Assembly (NCBI GenBank): GCA_947589335.1 | Contig: CANPZH010000030.1 | Coordinates: forward strand, 1-13,300 | DNA: 13,300 nt | Direction: 5' to 3' | Source of the DNA: an uncultured Clostridia bacterium | GTDB taxonomy: Bacteria; Bacillota; Clostridia; Christensenellales; Borkfalkiaceae | Shown: positions 11,996 through 13,300 of the stretch, in pieces | How positions within the stretch are numbered: the stretch's first letter is position 1 | Layout: each line of letters begins with the position of its first letter | Translations under genes and position numbers: made by a program | The notes under the pieces: generated by a model | Databases searched by the model: none | The model's input: only the letters and a program-made list of their open reading frames with translations | What the model was told of the DNA's origin: nothing

Positions 11996-13300
11996 TTACT
12001 TGTTGAGGGAGAGCTTTGCCTTCTCCACGACGTTTTCGACGGTGAAGCCGAATTTCTCGAAGAGCTTGGGAGCGGGGCCGCTCGCGCCGAAGGTGCTCAT
12101 GCCGACGATCTCGCCCTTGTCGCCCGCGTATTTATACCAGCTGTACGGGCTGCCTGCCTCGACGCAGACTCTTGCCTTGACCTTGGAGGGGATCACGCTC
12201 TCGCGGTAGCGTTCGCTCTGCTTCTCGAACTCCTCGATGCAGGGCATGGAGACGACGCGGGCCTTGATCTTCTCCTCGGCGAGCGCGGCCTTTGCCTTGA
12301 CGCAGAGCTCCACTTCCGAGCCGCTTGCGATGAGGAGCACGTCGGGCGTGCCCTCGCAGTCCTCGAGCACATAGCCGCCCTTGAGCGCCTTGAGCCCGCT
12401 TCCCTCGTACTGGGGAAGGTTCTGCCTCGTCAGCACGAGCGCGGTGGGGGCGGTGCCCGTCAGGGCGGAGATCCATGCCGCCGCCGTCTCCTTGCCGTCT
12501 GCGGGGCGGTAGACCTTCATATTGGGGATGGAGCGGAGGGCGATGAGCTGTTCCACGGGTTCGTGGGTGGGGCCGTCCTCCCCGACGCCGATGCTGTCGT
12601 GCGTGAGGATATAGGTGACGGGAATGTTCATGAGCGCGGAGAGGCGCATCGCGTGCTTGCAGTAATCGGAGAAGATGAAGAAGGTCGCGCAATATGCCCT
12701 CAGGCCGCCGTGGAGCTGCATGCCGTTCGTGATCGCCGCCATCGCGTGTTCGCGGATGCCGAAGTGCATGTTTCTGCCCTCATAGCTGCCGGGTGCGAAG
12801 TCGCCGTAATGGATCTGCTCGGTGTTCTTCATGTCGGAGAGGTTGGAGGGCGCGAGGTCTGCCGAGCCGCCCATCAGGCTCGGGACGAGCGCGGCGATCT
12901 TCTGGAGGACCTGCGCGGAGGTCTGGCGGGTCGCCATCGGCTTTTCGAAGCGGAAGAGGTCTTCGACGGAGGCGAGGTCGACGAGTTCGCCCTTCATCGC
13001 CGATTTGTACTCCTTGGCAAGTTCGGGATAGGCCTTCTCGTATTCTGCAAACATCGCCTTCCAGGCGCGTTCGCGCTTTGCGCCCCGTCTGCCCGCGGTG
13101 GCGGTGTGTTTGAGGACCTCTGCGGGGACCTCGAAGGGCGCCCACGTCCAGCCGAGCTTTTCCTTCGTTTTCTGAAGGTTCTCCACGCCGAGAGGGGAGC
13201 CGTGGCACTTGTGGCTGCCCTCGAGCGGGGTGCCGTAGCCGATCTTCGTCTTGCAGATGATGAGCGAGGGCTTCTTCGTCTCCTTCTGCGCCTTCTTGAT
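11996..13300 (-). CDS. tkt: Transketolase, C-terminal two thirds (5' end outside window)
   Basis: The ThDP enzyme of the non-oxidative pentose phosphate pathway, moving two-carbon ketol units between sugar phosphates. The last 434 codons are present; the frame is open to the right edge, so an apparent GTG start at 13186 is internal. Visible landmarks are KKPSLIICKTKIGYG, then HKCHGSPLG with the conserved active-site His of the first domain. Next come GGSADLAPSN, FGIREHAMAAI (the Glu that activates ThDP), and HDSIGVGEDGPTHEPVEQL with the substrate-binding His and Asp. RSIPNMKVYRPAD, LTRQNLP and the C-terminal domain follow (VLLIASGSEVELC to TFGASGPAPKLFEKFGFT). A full transketolase has about 650-670 residues, so roughly 230 are missing off the edge. 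It ends at its own terminator. Confidence 0.97.
   Translation of the reverse strand: MKKAQKETKKPSLIICKTKIGYGTPLEGSHKCHGSPLGVENLQKTKEKLGWTWAPFEVPAEVLKHTATAGRRGAKRERAWKAMFAEYEKAYPELAKEYKSAMKGELVDLASVEDLFRFEKPMATRQTSAQVLQKIAALVPSLMGGSADLAPSNLSDMKNTEQIHYGDFAPGSYEGRNMHFGIREHAMAAITNGMQLHGGLRAYCATFFIFSDYCKHAMRLSALMNIPVTYILTHDSIGVGEDGPTHEPVEQLIALRSIPNMKVYRPADGKETAAAWISALTGTAPTALVLTRQNLPQYEGSGLKALKGGYVLEDCEGTPDVLLIASGSEVELCVKAKAALAEEKIKARVVSMPCIEEFEKQSERYRESVIPSKVKARVCVEAGSPYSWYKYAGDKGEIVGMSTFGASGPAPKLFEKFGFTVENVVEKAKLSLNK

Noticed and set aside
13187..13208. Transketolase start at GTG 13186 or nearby
   Set aside because: The frame continues upstream to the window edge with conserved transketolase sequence (KKPSLIICKTKIGYG, HGSPLG).

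Overview
The window is about 60% GC and gene-dense, with Clostridia-type features: an ECF-family folate transporter gene under a tetrahydrofolate riboswitch, strong TTGACA/TATAAT promoters, GGAGG-type ribosome binding sites, a two-domain Der GTPase, a PlsY acyltransferase and a DUF368 membrane protein. I infer an uncultured, high-GC member of the Clostridia (Christensenellales-like gut Firmicutes would fit). No rRNA or tRNA is present to fix the taxonomy, so this placement is tentative.

Layout. (1) 1-170, minus: the 5' end of a DUF421 (YetF-like) membrane protein, divergent from folT. (2) 194-1616, plus: promoter, THF riboswitch, a hairpin over the ribosome binding site, folT, then a 159-residue protein I do not recognise. 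(3) 1731-6409, plus: a tightly packed run lgt - pncB - coiled-coil protein - lspA - RluA-type pseudouridine synthase, with overlaps or gaps of a few bases, starting from an apparently leaderless promoter and ending at a strong intrinsic terminator. (4) 6428-9473, plus: der - plsY, with its own promoter, followed by a DUF368/PopT gene and a bidirectional terminator. (5) 9539-11176, minus: a class 3 aldehyde dehydrogenase with a consensus-perfect promoter and an unusual N-terminal extension. (6) 11177-11995: about 820 bp with no credible gene. It holds an AT-rich array of short palindromes, a hairpin-rich repeat of about 106 bp, a nest of CGTCATTCCG repeats in both orientations and a direct repeat. 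(7) 11953-13300, minus: a terminator and the 3' two thirds of transketolase.

How it fits together. Most of the window is envelope and core metabolism. Lgt and LspA are the first two lipoprotein-maturation enzymes and sit in one transcription unit with NAD salvage (PncB) and 23S rRNA modification. PlsY (first acylation of glycerol-3-phosphate) and the DUF368 protein (undecaprenyl-phosphate recycling) sit with the ribosome-assembly GTPase Der. FolT brings in folate under direct folate feedback.

The genes themselves are mostly ordinary housekeeping. The parts worth a second look are the folT leader, the leaderless or near-leaderless starts of lgt and der, the His-to-Ile change in Lgt, the similar acidic tails on Lgt and LspA, and above all the palindrome array and repeat cluster between transketolase and the aldehyde dehydrogenase. 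I found no defence system, CRISPR array, transposase or biosynthetic cluster.
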